Shown piece after piece: positions 46,901 to 59,182 of a stretch of 64,000 nt of DNA. The stretch is from contig WARS01000013.1 of the NCBI GenBank assembly GCA_008933995.1, positions 4,440,329 through 4,504,328 of the forward strand, in the 5' to 3' direction. Source of the DNA: Datnioides undecimradiatus (lineage: Eukaryota > Chordata > Actinopteri > Lobotiformes > Datnioididae). The notes beneath the pieces are model-generated. The model was given only the letters and a program-made list of their open reading frames with translations, was not told the origin of the DNA and ran no database searches. The translations under genes and the position numbers were made by a program. Every line of letters starts with the position of its first letter. Position 1 is the stretch's first letter.

Positions 46901-49319
46901 AGGGTGGTGAGGGGCTTCACATGAACTTATTAAATCAGAGAAGGTCAGATGAGCTTGAGAGCTGACTGCTGAAACCTGATATATCACATGCCACCACAAT
47001 TAAGATCTCTTTTCATCATTAAGGAAGCTTTGGATCAATGGCAGCACCTCTGTCTCTGCTCTCCCTTTCATTCACTCTCTCTCTGTCTATCGGGTATCTG
47101 ATCCTCATCCATAAGTTCCCCACCTCCTTGATAGCGAGAGTATTCAGAGGAAATGGACCTTACATACCGGCTACCCAGCAGACACACAGCTCTCTCTCCT
47201 ACCCCCTGCCCCTTCATCCCCCCCCCCTCAAGGACTGACGAGAAGATGAGAGCTGCTTGTCTCTGAGCTCTCTCCCAGGCTTGTTCTTTTGTTTAATTGG
47301 AGTTTTATTGGTGACAATCAATTCATTTCTATCTCAGCTCCAGGCTGCATTGATCTGCTGTCACAGAGAAGAGTCAAATGTACAGTTCCACTCCCACCAC
47401 AGTATAAACCACAGTCTCTGATGCCAGCCGCTAATATTTTTTTTAGCTTTGCGTACTTTGCGTATCTTCCACTTTACTTCTTCTTGTCATTAGGAGCAGA
47501 AATGGCTTCTGAAGCCTCTTTCAGGTTTGCTTCACATTTCCTCTGGAAGGTTAAAAGAAGCCGCAAACATATTTGTGAGCAGTCAGAAGACACTAATTCA
47601 GGATAAGATGTTTCAAAGTTGAATGCACGTCAGTTTTTACTTTGAAGTCACTGTTTACCTTAAATGCTCCGTCACCATTTCTGAATGAGGTAAATGCCAT
47701 AAATGTCTCCAAGGTGCTGGCAGAAAGCTGAACATCTTAAAGTGAAAACGGAGTGATCTCAGTTCCGAACTTCAAAGATGACATTGTACAAGTTTTTTAA
47801 CAACCGTTGATACAAATGCATGAGATGCTGAAATTACTGATAACTATCACACTGAGATCCACGATGCCTTACAGTGACTGAAGAGGTGAAAAGGTCATTT
47901 TTTAGGGAAATCTCCACAGGCAATCATCTCTCCGATGGCTTCACTGGGCTGTGACTTCCAGCACCCACTGGGACAGTTTTTTTGCAAAGCTTTTGAATGA
48001 TAACTTTTGTCTTGCTTGTCATCATAAATGTGATTCATCTGTTTCTGTTTGAGTTAGATGAAAGATAGTTGCTGCAGCGCCTCAAATTTACAAGTTGTTC
48101 TTCCTCTGAATGTTACTTAACAGCTAATCCTTGAGCTGGAACAACCTGGATTTGCATATAGCTTGGCAATCTCATGGAAGACTGCAATCAGATTTGATGA
48201 TCTTGGCAAATGAGACACATACACAGAGAATTTGTTTCAAAGTGCGAACACAACTGTATTGAATAGTTGTTCTCTGCTATACAAAGCAGAGACCCAAAAG
48301 CACACTTTGAGATTTGAGCAGACAGGCAAGTAGGTTAAACAGGTAAATAAAAACCACGTTAGGACTAGCTGATGTTATAGGCTGCTATTTGCCTGTAGAG
48401 GACATATTAAATAGATGTACACGTTCTCAGTATGTGCTGATATATAAGCATATTTGTTTTACACAGAATGTTGAAATGAAATATGTTCTTGCAAAATCCA
48501 CAAAGAAATAGTTGATTTCAAAAATTCACTAGATCTGTCGGTATATCTGTGATCTGTGAAATTTTCCCTCTTAAACTGGTACCGGTCTCAAAATACCCCC
48601 ATGTTGGTCAGGCTTTAAAGTGAAACATTTAATGCTGTGGTTTTGTTGTGTCTGGTTTTGTGAGAGTAGTGTAGCTCAGGGCCTAATTTGTGTGCACTGG
48701 TTATTGAATGTGTGGTTGAGGGAGAGAGAGCGAGGTACAGAAAAATGATGGTGAATGCGAGTGGCGCGGATGAAAAGGTTAGCACCGCGTTGTCCATCCA
48801 GCAGTAAATGTACAGCGTAGGTTACATGGTGTCAGTTAACAGATGCTGAAGCTACTGAAGACCAAAAAATGTCTTGTCTGTTGTTTTGCAGCTGCTGAAA
48901 AAGTGAAAGCTTTTAGCTGTAAAGTTCTGATAACAGTCCTGCCTTCATTTAAGACTACTGCCTGCAAAAAACAGGTAGGTACAGGTTCGGTAAAGGTACT
49001 ATATGGTTGGAAACACAACTGATGACAATTAAGGGGAAATCAAGAAAACATGTGTCAGGTAGGTGGTAATTAAGCACAAGTTGATTTTAAGTGGCAAAGG
49101 TATCAAAGACGGCCTGATAGCAAAATGAAGAGAAAGCTGCACTCTAGACAGGCTGACCCTGATTAGCAATAAGATGCTGCTAGAGCAGGCGATCTAAAGC
49201 AAGGGGATCATTCACAGTTTGCAGGAGAGACCTAAAAACCTCGAAAGATGGAGTCTTACACCATGTTGTTTGAAGTTCAGTGTGAGACGAGGTTGGAGTC
49301 ACCAGAACATTGAGGTGTG

Positions 49320-49593
49320 TCTGGGATCACCCTAAGACATCCTGAAGAAACTTGGAGTACAGGCGCTGCTACCCATGTTGAAAGGACCAAGTTGAGGTAC
49401 AGTTGTGGTAACATCACAGAGACTTTCCTGTAGCACCTCAGGGCAGACCCAGAGGTCTCCTCCCAGGGATTGCAAATCCCATCTTCATGTACACGGCAGG
49501 ATCCCCTCGGACATGTTATGGGATGTGGCTGAAAAGAAGAATGTCCAGGCTACTTTGCCTTGAGCTGAATAAGCAACAGAAATAGATTGGTGG
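49320..49593 (+). mobile_element. Decayed 3' end of a non-LTR retrotransposon (Rex/RTE-like)
   Basis: Several blocks occur in the order found in a widespread teleost non-LTR element: ACTTGGAGTACAGGCGCTGC, then TTGAAAGGACCAAGTTGAGG, CAGACCCAGAGGTC, GGGATGTGGCTGAAAAGAAG with TGTCCAGGCTACTTTGC, and a tail like GAATAAGCAACAGAAATAGA. These recall the C-terminal coding end and tail of the element from memory. The frame is broken and nothing functional remains. Exact family uncertain. Confidence 0.6.
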
Positions 49594-49955
49594 AAGACTT
49601 TGGACAGAGGCCCTGTAGATACAATAGAAGTTGAAACCACACACTTGTGGTCCCTAATTTTTAAATGTTCATTGCTGCTGTCTTAATGGAAAATATTTGT
49701 GAGGAAAATGAAAGAGAGACAGCTGAACTGAACACATTTAGGTGCTGGTGGTGTGGCACTGTGTCTCCAACATGTTCAATTTTACCAGCGGTGACTCCAC
49801 TCTGTTTTGACAAAGATCATATAATGAAAAAAAAAAGGAAACTTTTCTTCCTTCTTCCAAAAAAATGTAAAAATGGGTGAGCAGAAAATGACATTTAATT
49901 ACAAAAAGCAAAATAAAGCCAGGAGGAAAAAAGATAAACTCGTGGGGGGAAATGG

Positions 49956-50014
49956 CGAGAGAGAGGGAGAGAGAGAGAGAAAGAGAAAAAGAGGGAAAAG
50001 GAGAGAAAGAAAAG
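49956..50014. repeat. GA-rich simple repeat
   Basis: GAGAGAGAGGGAGAGAGAGA followed by AAGAGAAAAAGAGGGAAAAG; purine-only over about 60 bp. Confidence 0.9.
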
Positions 50015-53000
50015 GCAGTAAAAGCGATTTCGCAGTCCAGTGGTGTCGCTGGATTATCATGAAAATGAAAGCTACTGAGTCAGGGAGTATCAGGGAGCAA
50101 GGAAATGGAGCCGAGACAGATAACACAGTAAGGGCGAAGAAGAAAACGAATAAGAGAACTAGTGTAGAGAAAGCAGAGAGAGGTCTGTAAGACAATATGA
50201 AAAGAAAGTACAAAGAAAGAGAGAAAAGGTAAAAAGACAATATATATACGACAAGCAGTGAGATTATGAGTGCAATAAGCCAAAAATGAGAATCACTTCA
50301 CCCCATAGAGAATAATCAGAGGTTTCTTGAGAAGTAATATCTGTAATATTGTTTCAAGAAGACCAGCTCAGCTCTGAAATAATTTTTAGTTAAAGAAGGG
50401 ATGAAGTCTTTTTTCCCCATGTGTCAGGCAAAATATAAAAATGGGGCATTCTTGATCATGAGCAAAAGTTTCACATATAAGAATGCAGCATATAGCAAGG
50501 TAAGTTATATGTGTTGTTTGGTTCAAGCAACAACTGTAGAGTAAAGGAAATGAGACAGTACTCTCTTAATGTCTACATAGGAGGACTTCTGAAGGTACTG
50601 CGCGCTTGCTCAAATGTTATATAGGGTAAAATACTGCATATGCCACTAACGTTTGTACAGAGAAATCCCTGATTGTGTCACACGAGGTCAACAGTAGTTT
50701 AACACTGCCATGCAGGGTTTATCTGCTTTCTTCTACCTTTACTATTTACACTATTCTGCAGCGACCCCATTAAGCACAAAAACATGCAGTCGTGTACAGT
50801 TTATACAGCAACTGTTGGCCATTTCATGAGTACTGCTTTCAGATCTGTGCAGTTAATATACAGCTACAGCCAGCAGCTGGTTAGCTTAGCTTAACATAAG
50901 TGCACTATTGCAGAAAACAGCAGGAACCAACTAGCCCGAAAAGTCACCAATTGGCATGTGTTTTTTTTTCCACTACATATGAACAGCATTAAAAAAAAAA
51001 AAAAGATTTACACGTGGTGATATCCTGGACCATTTCTTGGGATTGCCTGGCAACCTGATGGCAACAACAAAACTAGCAACAAACGGCTAAAGTATGTTCA
51101 GAAACACATTGCCATAATCTGACACCCCCCTTTTACTGTTATTGGGATCAAGACAGTTGTGTTTTATACTTGTGGCAGCTTCTCTCTTTCCCAACTGTCG
51201 CACTCAGCTCAACACAGGGATCGCAGCGCAATGAATCACACAAATGAGCCCAGCCAAAGCCAATAACTGGAGGTATGTTAAAATTAATTGTTTTTCCTTA
51301 ATTTGGGGTGGGGGGGTACTGATGTGTTGCCTCTACAGCACAAGGGAATAGGGTTATACTCGCACAGATTAACTCTTCTAAACAGACCGTGCTGTGCTTG
51401 TTAACACCATCTTTTGTAAAACATGGCCGGATTATGGAACTATGCATGATTTTAACCCAGGGGACTACGCAATCACCCAGTGAGTATGAACCACTGCCAA
51501 ATAATCACACAATGCTGACAACACTGGGCATCGGTGCCAGCATTGTGTGTACATTGTCATGTACATTTAAACACTTCTGCCACAGCCAAATCAGTCAAAA
51601 CACTTGAATCCCAAATGTAGGAAGCCTAAACAAAACCATAAGAGTGCTACAGCCCTTCCAATAAACTAAGAATGATAATATATCGGCCAGAGTGTGGTGT
51701 GTTTTTATATAGAACGATAATATTAGACGATATTAGGAATAATTATAGCAGCAAAACAGCAGCTGACACATTGATTGCTGTCCTCGGGGCACACAGTAAC
51801 GCCTGTGGTGAGGTATGTTCATCTCACACACACAGAGCACGAAGGCTACAGCCAGGTAAACAAGCATGCACACAACCTGTAGCATTTGGTAAAATAGTAC
51901 AATTATTAACAGTCGTTTGATTTCATTTGAAGAGGCGCGTGCATGTCAGGCTTTAATGTGAATATTTTCTGTGTTGAGACATTAGAAAAATGTGTTGAGA
52001 ATCCAAGCAGGGCAAAGTATGCTGTATGTAATTAAGGGTTTCAAGGCTGTCCATCTTTAAAGTTAGACTCGTAAGGACTTCAGATGAGGGAACATGATCT
52101 TAAGCCAATAAGTGTAAACACCTATACTGCACAGAATTCCTTAGCTGAAGATTATATGTCACGGTGCCGTTAAGGTCAATCATTTTTGTTTAAATATGAA
52201 CAATATGTGGGACAAGTATAACTGCAGAACATCAATATTATAATGGTGGTATTGACAAAGCTCAGAATATTAATCTATAAAGCTAAATAAAATTCAATTC
52301 AACATCCAATAAATGAAATCACATTTTTTTAAATTTTCTTTTTAACTTCAGTTTGAGTGAAAAGTCTTGCCACCCCGCACAAAAAAATCAGCTACGAAGC
52401 AGGATTGTGAAAACGTGGCTTACATCTCATGTCCTGCATTCACCTTCCCTGGCATCTCTCTGTGCCATCTGCACACAAGGAAAGGTGTGAATACAAGCCA
52501 GGGTGTGCTTTATCTATAAAGTCATTAGAAGATTTTGCTCTCAGGAGCCTGACTTCAGTGGCCATAGATCACCTGCATGCAGCAGTCCTCCCTTGTTCCT
52601 ACTGATCACATCAGATCAGTATGCAGAAGTGTTTTGTGCCTGGCTGCCTGGATGCCTGGCTGGCTGGCTGGGTGGGTGGGCAGACTTCCCACATGTCTCC
52701 AGTGACGCCATGGCACCTGATCAATCAACCATGGCAACTCTTTGGGGAACCATTGGAGAGAGGTAGGGTAGGGACGAAGGCACAGGGAGGCGTCGGCGGA
52801 GTGAGGGTGTCTCGTTTGCATGCTCGATGGCAGGCAATGCATCAAAAGATGACAGCTATCCCATTCTTCCTTAAATAAGAGTGGTGAGACTCTTGCTGGC
52901 TCTGCCTTAACTTTAATCATTCATCTAAATAACTGTTTCAGAAGTCTGCTACCAGAGGGGGGGCCGCGGCTCCAGGCAGGCTGCCATGGGCGTGGGGGAA

Positions 53001-53699
53001 TATGAAAACTGACGTCGCGCTCCTGGATTTCTCATTTGTAAACGTGTAAACATATATTCGACTCAGATTGCAAAAGCACAAAAGTGCTTGTCCTCATCAC
53101 CCACAGCTACCCCCCACTCCCTTCTCTCTTCTCTCTCACCCTTTCTCTCTCTCATAGATTTATGTATTGAAAGAGTTTGAAATTCATTGAGGTTAGACTA
53201 AGCAAGAAAGGTTGGGAGGAGGTGGAGGGTACTCGGGCTCTGGCAGCATGAGCGACGTGTTGAGCAGCCAAGTGACAGTGATTGATGCCCTCTGTGTTTC
53301 GCAACTTATCAGGCGCACATACACACCGACTCGTCAAACAGATAAACAGCACAAACATTTGAGATAAATAAAGAATCAAATAAATACGAGGGACTGGCAA
53401 AGGAGAAGAAGAACCAAAAAAAAAAAAAAAATCTGCATAATGAATAGACGAGATGGAAAGAAGGAGGGAGGAGGGAGGCAGAGATTCCCAGCGGGTGAAA
53501 CTGAGCCTGGGAGACGTCAGTTGGGGAGGGATACAGGGACACATGGGCCTGTGACGACTCCGACAAGTCACCCAGGCGGCAAAATAAAGCCCGGCTTCCT
53601 CAGATTTGTTTCCAGTGCTCATCAGTAGGAGAGCTGGATGACGGATGGACTGGCGCTGGGCGCAACGTGAGCGTGTCAGAGTTACTCACCATAATAAAG

Positions 53700-55170
53700 A
53701 CCTGCTCTTTTTCCCTCCGTTCGCTTCCCTTTTTTCCAGCCACCTGCCATCCCACTGCCTGCAACCCATTTCGTTTCATTTCAGTCTGCCTTTGTTTGTG
53801 TCTTCCTCCACCCCTCAAGTCTTCCATCCTTCCTTATTTCCATATATGATCCGTCTTCCATCCCTCCATTTTTGTTCCCTTTTCTTTTTTGATACTTCCT
53901 ATTTCTTGCTTCCCGCCACGTCTTCATCCATCCACCCTTAACATGATTGGAATTACTACAAGCTCCCGATTTGTCCTTCCTTCAGTCTTCCCTTTTTCTT
54001 CATTCGTCTCTCCCTCCTTCCTTCACCCCCCCCCCCCCTTTTCAGTGTACAAAACACTCATGACAGCTGGAATTTTGATCTCATTCTCCCGCTTCATTCC
54101 TTCGTGCTTTCTCTCTCTCTCATCTGTCCTGCATCCCTCCATTCTTGCATTCTGGCCAGACCCCATCCCTGCATCCAGTCATGACGGCACTACGACCAGT
54201 TCCTTTAGTCATCCCTTAATTCCACATCCATATTTCCCTCCAATCTTCTTTCATTTCCTAATTCTGTCTTTGCTTCTTTCTCTCAGTTTTCCATTCATCT
54301 TTTCTTTTTCTTTTTCCTTCCTCACATACTACAGTATCTTTTTCCATCTTTCTATCAATCCACCCACTCACGACTGCATGACTAAACTAACTCCTGACGC
54401 CCCTCTCTTTAATTCATCCCTCGTTCTTTCTCTACTCATCAATCTGTTCTCCGTTTTCCATCATTTCACTCATTCATGACAAAAAACTCTTCTTTGACAT
54501 TTTCTTTTTAATACATACATCCTTCTATCCATCCATCCATCCAATTCTTAATGCTGTAATTTCTCCATCCTTACTTCTTCCTTGTATCATCCCATGTCCC
54601 CCAAATCCACACACACACAACTGAGAATTGTGACAAACTAGTCCTCCTTGATTGAATGCCCAAACTTCCTCAATCTCTCCACCATTCCCCCCTTTCTTAG
54701 CTTCATCCATTCAGTCATTCACCCATTCATCCGTGACCACAGGTTATAACCAGCTCCGGATACATCCTTCCTTCTTTCCCTAATTTCTTGCATCCATTTT
54801 TTAAAATTCATCCCTCAGTTCTTTCTCCCTTCATTCATTTTCTCCTCCCTCCATCCTTCGCTCCTTGATCTTCTCCTTTTTCCATTCTTTCACTGTCCAG
54901 GACTGAGAATTACAACTCACTGTGGATTTTTTCATCCTCAACTTCTATCGTTTTTCTTCTTTTCTCAATCCCTATCCTGCTTTACTTACTTCCTCTGGTT
55001 TTCATCCCTTCTTTATTCATTTTCCTATCTTTTCATTCTTCTCTTCCGTATTTCCTTTATCTTTATTTTCCTTTATGCATCCATCCTCATGTCCCTCCAT
55101 TCATTTGTCCCCACCATCAGTTCCATTCATCCTTCCTTCCCACTGTCCTTTAATCCGGCTGCCAGAGCCC
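53700..55170 (+). repeat. 1.45-kb degenerate polypyrimidine tract with embedded spaced motif
   Basis: The + strand is dominated by C and T, with endless TTCCTT, CATCC and CTCTCT combinations. It includes a C14 run near 54027 and four CATC units near 54525. Short non-pyrimidine islands recur, often starting ATGAC and followed by an ACTA-AGCTCC-like string. The open frame 53889-54479 is a by-product of the composition, not a gene. Confidence 0.8.
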
Positions 55171-56745
55171 AAGCCTCCCAGTGTCTCTCCCTGGCTTGGG
55201 AGTCAGCCGACTTTTGGGATGTAACAGCATGATTAGACAAAGATGAAAAGACTAAGCGTTTCCATGTCTACTCCATCCCTGCTGCGACGGATGCTCTTCA
55301 TGCGTTTGGGACCTAAGGAGCTGAGTGCGGGCGAGTGGGGGCGGGTGGTGGTGGGTGGGGGCAAAGCTCAAACCTGCGAGGGGATACGAGGCTCTCCAGC
55401 TTGGGGCAGACTGTCTTCACCGGGGCTGATGGCAGAGTTAATTGGAGAGAAAACAGTGGGAGGTGCCGATGAATAAAACCCCTCAGAGATGCTGGCAGCA
55501 GGGCACGGCGACATTCCCCTGTTCACTTCAAGGTCATGCACACACACAAAAACACACACCTGCTACTGAGACCGAAGCGACAAGGCTCTTGTCGTCTTAT
55601 TTGCATAGAAAGCACAAGACTGGTTCCAGTGTGACTTTATATTGAAGAGTAATTTGATTAAAACAATGACGGATGAAGATCAGGCAATATGTGCACAACT
55701 GAGCGCACAATGTATAGTAAGTTTACTCCTCTCCTGCCTTTCAGATGCCTTTGCCAGTGTATAAATCACCCGGTTTCAAGGACGCAGCATTGGGACCCCT
55801 AACTGGGATCTTTCACATCCACCATCTGGATGCAGAAAACCAGAGTGCTGACCAGCGGCCCTGCTCTCATTTTGTTCCTCCTCTGGACAAGGCATGGGGG
55901 GGGGGGTATACAGTAGATAAAAACCTAATCAACCCACCAACTGCTTCTTCTATACTTGACTTCAGACAGAATCCTCTCTGGACACAAAAAGGTGTCGAAC
56001 AGGGCAGTAGTGATATTTTGAAGTCGGGGGGGGAGTGAGAGACAGAGGCCGGGACACAAAAAAAGATAGAGGAGAGAAGCTGTCAGTGTCTCTGCTCATC
56101 CAGAACTGTCCGAGGTATCCATTCACACACGCCCTCCCTCCTTTTTCCTCTCTGCTCGCCCTCCTCCAGAGACGCTGTCCTTCCATCATTCGACTTGGTT
56201 TCACACTTCGAGACCCAATATCAAAGTAGATATGAACAGAAATGAGAAACACAGGATTGTCTTTCCACAGACAATTGTGTCCACGGCGGTTATTTGTGTC
56301 ATGCTATCCACTGGTGTAAGTAGGCCTATATCTCTCCGGGCCGCCTGTCTGCCTGCCTGCTGTCTTTCCATCAGGCCGAGCGCATTACCGAGGACGGCAG
56401 CATTCCTCTTTCTCTCCCTCTCTGCCTGACAGGACAGTCGCTTTGTTTCAGCTCAGGTCATCTCACCTGCGGGGTGCTGACCGGTGGCAGATCACTTGGT
56501 CACTGTCAGCACCCAGATGTGGACGCACCTATGCACACACACACGCACACACATACATCATCCTTGACCGCAGATGCATACATTCAAAGCAACACATCTG
56601 TGCACCCTATGGAGAGACGCCATACAGACTCCTACACACATACTCTGTGTTATTGCTGTTTAAATGTCGAAACCACAGGTAAATATATGAAAATGACGCT
56701 ACTTGTTCATTGTGATGCAAAATGAGCTGCAACAAAGTTATTTTT

Positions 56746-56783
56746 TATTATTATTATTATTATTATTATGATTATTATTATTA

Positions 56784-56824
<41 letters not shown>

Positions 56825-56840
56825 GTTATTATTATTATCA

Positions 56841-56875
<35 letters not shown>

Positions 56876-56876
56876 T
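56746..56876. repeat. (ATT)n compound microsatellite
   Basis: About 130 bp of ATT/TTA triplets with scattered GTT, ATG and ATC interruptions. Confidence 0.96.
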
Positions 56877-56879
56877 TCA

Positions 56880-57060
56880 TGAACACTTAATCTGTTGATT
56901 ATTTTCTTTATTAATTGTTTGGTTTTTAAAATTTCAGTAAATTATGAAAAGTGGTCTTCACAATTTCCTGAAACACGAGGAGATGTTAATGATATTTTAA
57001 TGTTATATATGTCTTGTTGATGTTAATGATATTTTGTTCATTTTATATTAGACAAATAAA
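56880..57060 (+). mobile_element. Possible hAT-like element remnant beside the ATT repeat
   Basis: TTAATCTGTTGATTATTTTC, then TTAATTGTTTGGTTTTTAAA, TTTCAGTAAATTATG, and TCTTCACAATTTCCTGAAAC resemble the interior of the teleost element whose start is seen at 35163. Within it, GATGTTAATGATATTTT occurs twice about 35 bp apart. Match from memory; ends approximate. Confidence 0.5.
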
Positions 57061-59136
57061 CGTGGCACATGAGAAGCTGGAATGAGGAGAAATCGCAGAA
57101 ACAATCAGCTGATTGTCAAATGGGTTTCTTATCTGTCAATTTGTTAATGGCTCCAGCTTGAGACATACACTGACAACCCAACAATCCAGTACAGCCGCTA
57201 ACTGATCTGCAACATGGTGCCAAGATATATTAAAATCATTTGCGTTCACGAGTTGTTTTTGTAGCTTTGGTTGTTGATGCTGGTAAAGGTCTAACCAGTG
57301 CCAACTTTTGAAGACCAGTCCCAATTTTTTTTTATTTTACATTAACAGATGAACAGACATTCTGATAAAGATTTGGTTATTCTAATTTAATTCATTTTGA
57401 TCATGTGTTTACTGAGCAGGACACTGTATAACTGAAAACTAAACTTGGAGCTGCTTTCTGCCAGGCAAACTGTGAAACTGACTTACCTCGAACACATCTC
57501 TGGCATTTCCAAAACTGAACCTTCTTTCTTACTAACCGGCTGCCACAGAAAGCACACATATATGTTTAATGAGCTAATACTAGCTGACATGCTGGCCTTG
57601 CTATTGGTCTAGCTCTACTACGGAGACCCCGGGAGACTCCGGCTTCACTACTATGAAGTTCAAAGTGAGCACCTGTAATTTTAATACTAATCCCACAGCA
57701 GCAGCAAGCAAGGCAGGTTCAGGCTGAACCAAGAAATGAAAAGGAACAGCTCAGTGATGTTTTTATGCTTTTTTACGCTTTTTATTTTTTAAGTTAATGT
57801 ACGTTCAACACCTGTCTCTCATCTTAGCGCATCCTTCTTGCCTCTTCTATCAAAGTTCTTAGCAATGAAGCAGTGAAGGGCACTGATTTGATGAGCAATG
57901 GCAAATGACAGCCACAACAATGACATTCATGTTGGGATCTCTGCTGCTGAACTGTGGTCGTTGACCGGCCTTAGTCTTGTGTTCCTGTGAATTCTGCACA
58001 AAGAAAACTTCCAACAGATCACAGACAACTTCCAGCAGAAGATTTGTATAAAGGAAAATTGTGGCACCTCTATGATAGCTACATTTGTATTACTGACCCG
58101 CTCTCATTCACATGGCGTGTGTTGATTCAACAGCGATAAAAGGCTCTGGACAGGCCGAGACTTGTGACTAATAGTCCAGTGGGATCTGTGGTTCAATTAC
58201 CGTGTGGGGCAGCTCTCCTCTGTCCCTGGGCTAGACGCTTTACTGGAATAGCTTCAGTAAACACACACGCCACAGCCTGCACGCACACACACACACGCAG
58301 CCTTTATAAATGTGATGTCACTGACCAAAGGATATCAACGCTGATACATTTCTCTCCCTCGTTTTTTCCTTAAAGATATGTCCAGAAGAAACGTATTGGA
58401 AGATTGGATATTGGCACTATCTAAATGAATGTTTTCAGGCCCTGGGGAGGCGAGGCACACTGCACCGTCTGGGTCTTTAAAAATCAGAGGACAGCTGATG
58501 AAAAGCTTGGCTGAAGCAGTTTATCCACAATGAGAGAGAAAACACAGGAAATGAATAGTGACCTATGAAGTCAATTCCAGCACTTTCACAGAACTCTTTT
58601 GACAGTCAGTGGGTGGGAATCTGAACCAGTTTCATCTGAATACATAGTTTCACTTGGCTGGCAACTGGTCTTTTGTAAGTTTGAATCCAAGGACTCGTAA
58701 TGTGCATCTTAAGCAAACAAACTTGATTCAGTGAAAGATGTCTAAGTCATTTTCCTTCTGTGTAGCACAGCCTCAGTTTGGGCAATATGCGCTTAAAAGG
58801 CAAAACAGCTTATATCAACAAAACCAGCTCGGCCTTGGCATTCAGAGTAGCAAAAGCGGCGTATTCAACAAAAGCGTGGCTAGAAATCTCTTGAGCTCCC
58901 CCACTGGTCCAACCAGACCTACAGTGACAACGCTGAACCGACTGACACGCGCGCACACAAACGCCCACGCGGCGTAAACACAAGACCGGTCTAAGGATCT
59001 GGCCTGTTTCCAGAGCAGATGGGTGGGTTGGGTAGAGGAATGGGGTGGGCCTGGTGGGTGAGGGGGTGCAGGAGAGCGTCAATCTGTCATTTCTAACAAG
59101 CCAGGAGACTTGGAGCCAGGGCAGGTCACAGACACA

Positions 59137-59138
<2 letters not shown>

Positions 59139-59179
<41 letters not shown>
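59139..59179. repeat. (AC)n microsatellite
   Basis: 41 bp of uninterrupted AC dinucleotide. Confidence 0.98.

Positions 59180-59182
<3 letters not shown>

Noticed and set aside
52945..52985. Candidate nxph4 first exon on the - strand (MAACLEPRPPPL)
   Set aside because: It has no signal-peptide character and only a weak GTAGCA donor.
53889..54479. 196-codon + strand open frame rich in Phe, Ser, Leu and Pro
   Set aside because: It is a product of pyrimidine-only sequence, where stop codons are rare by composition.
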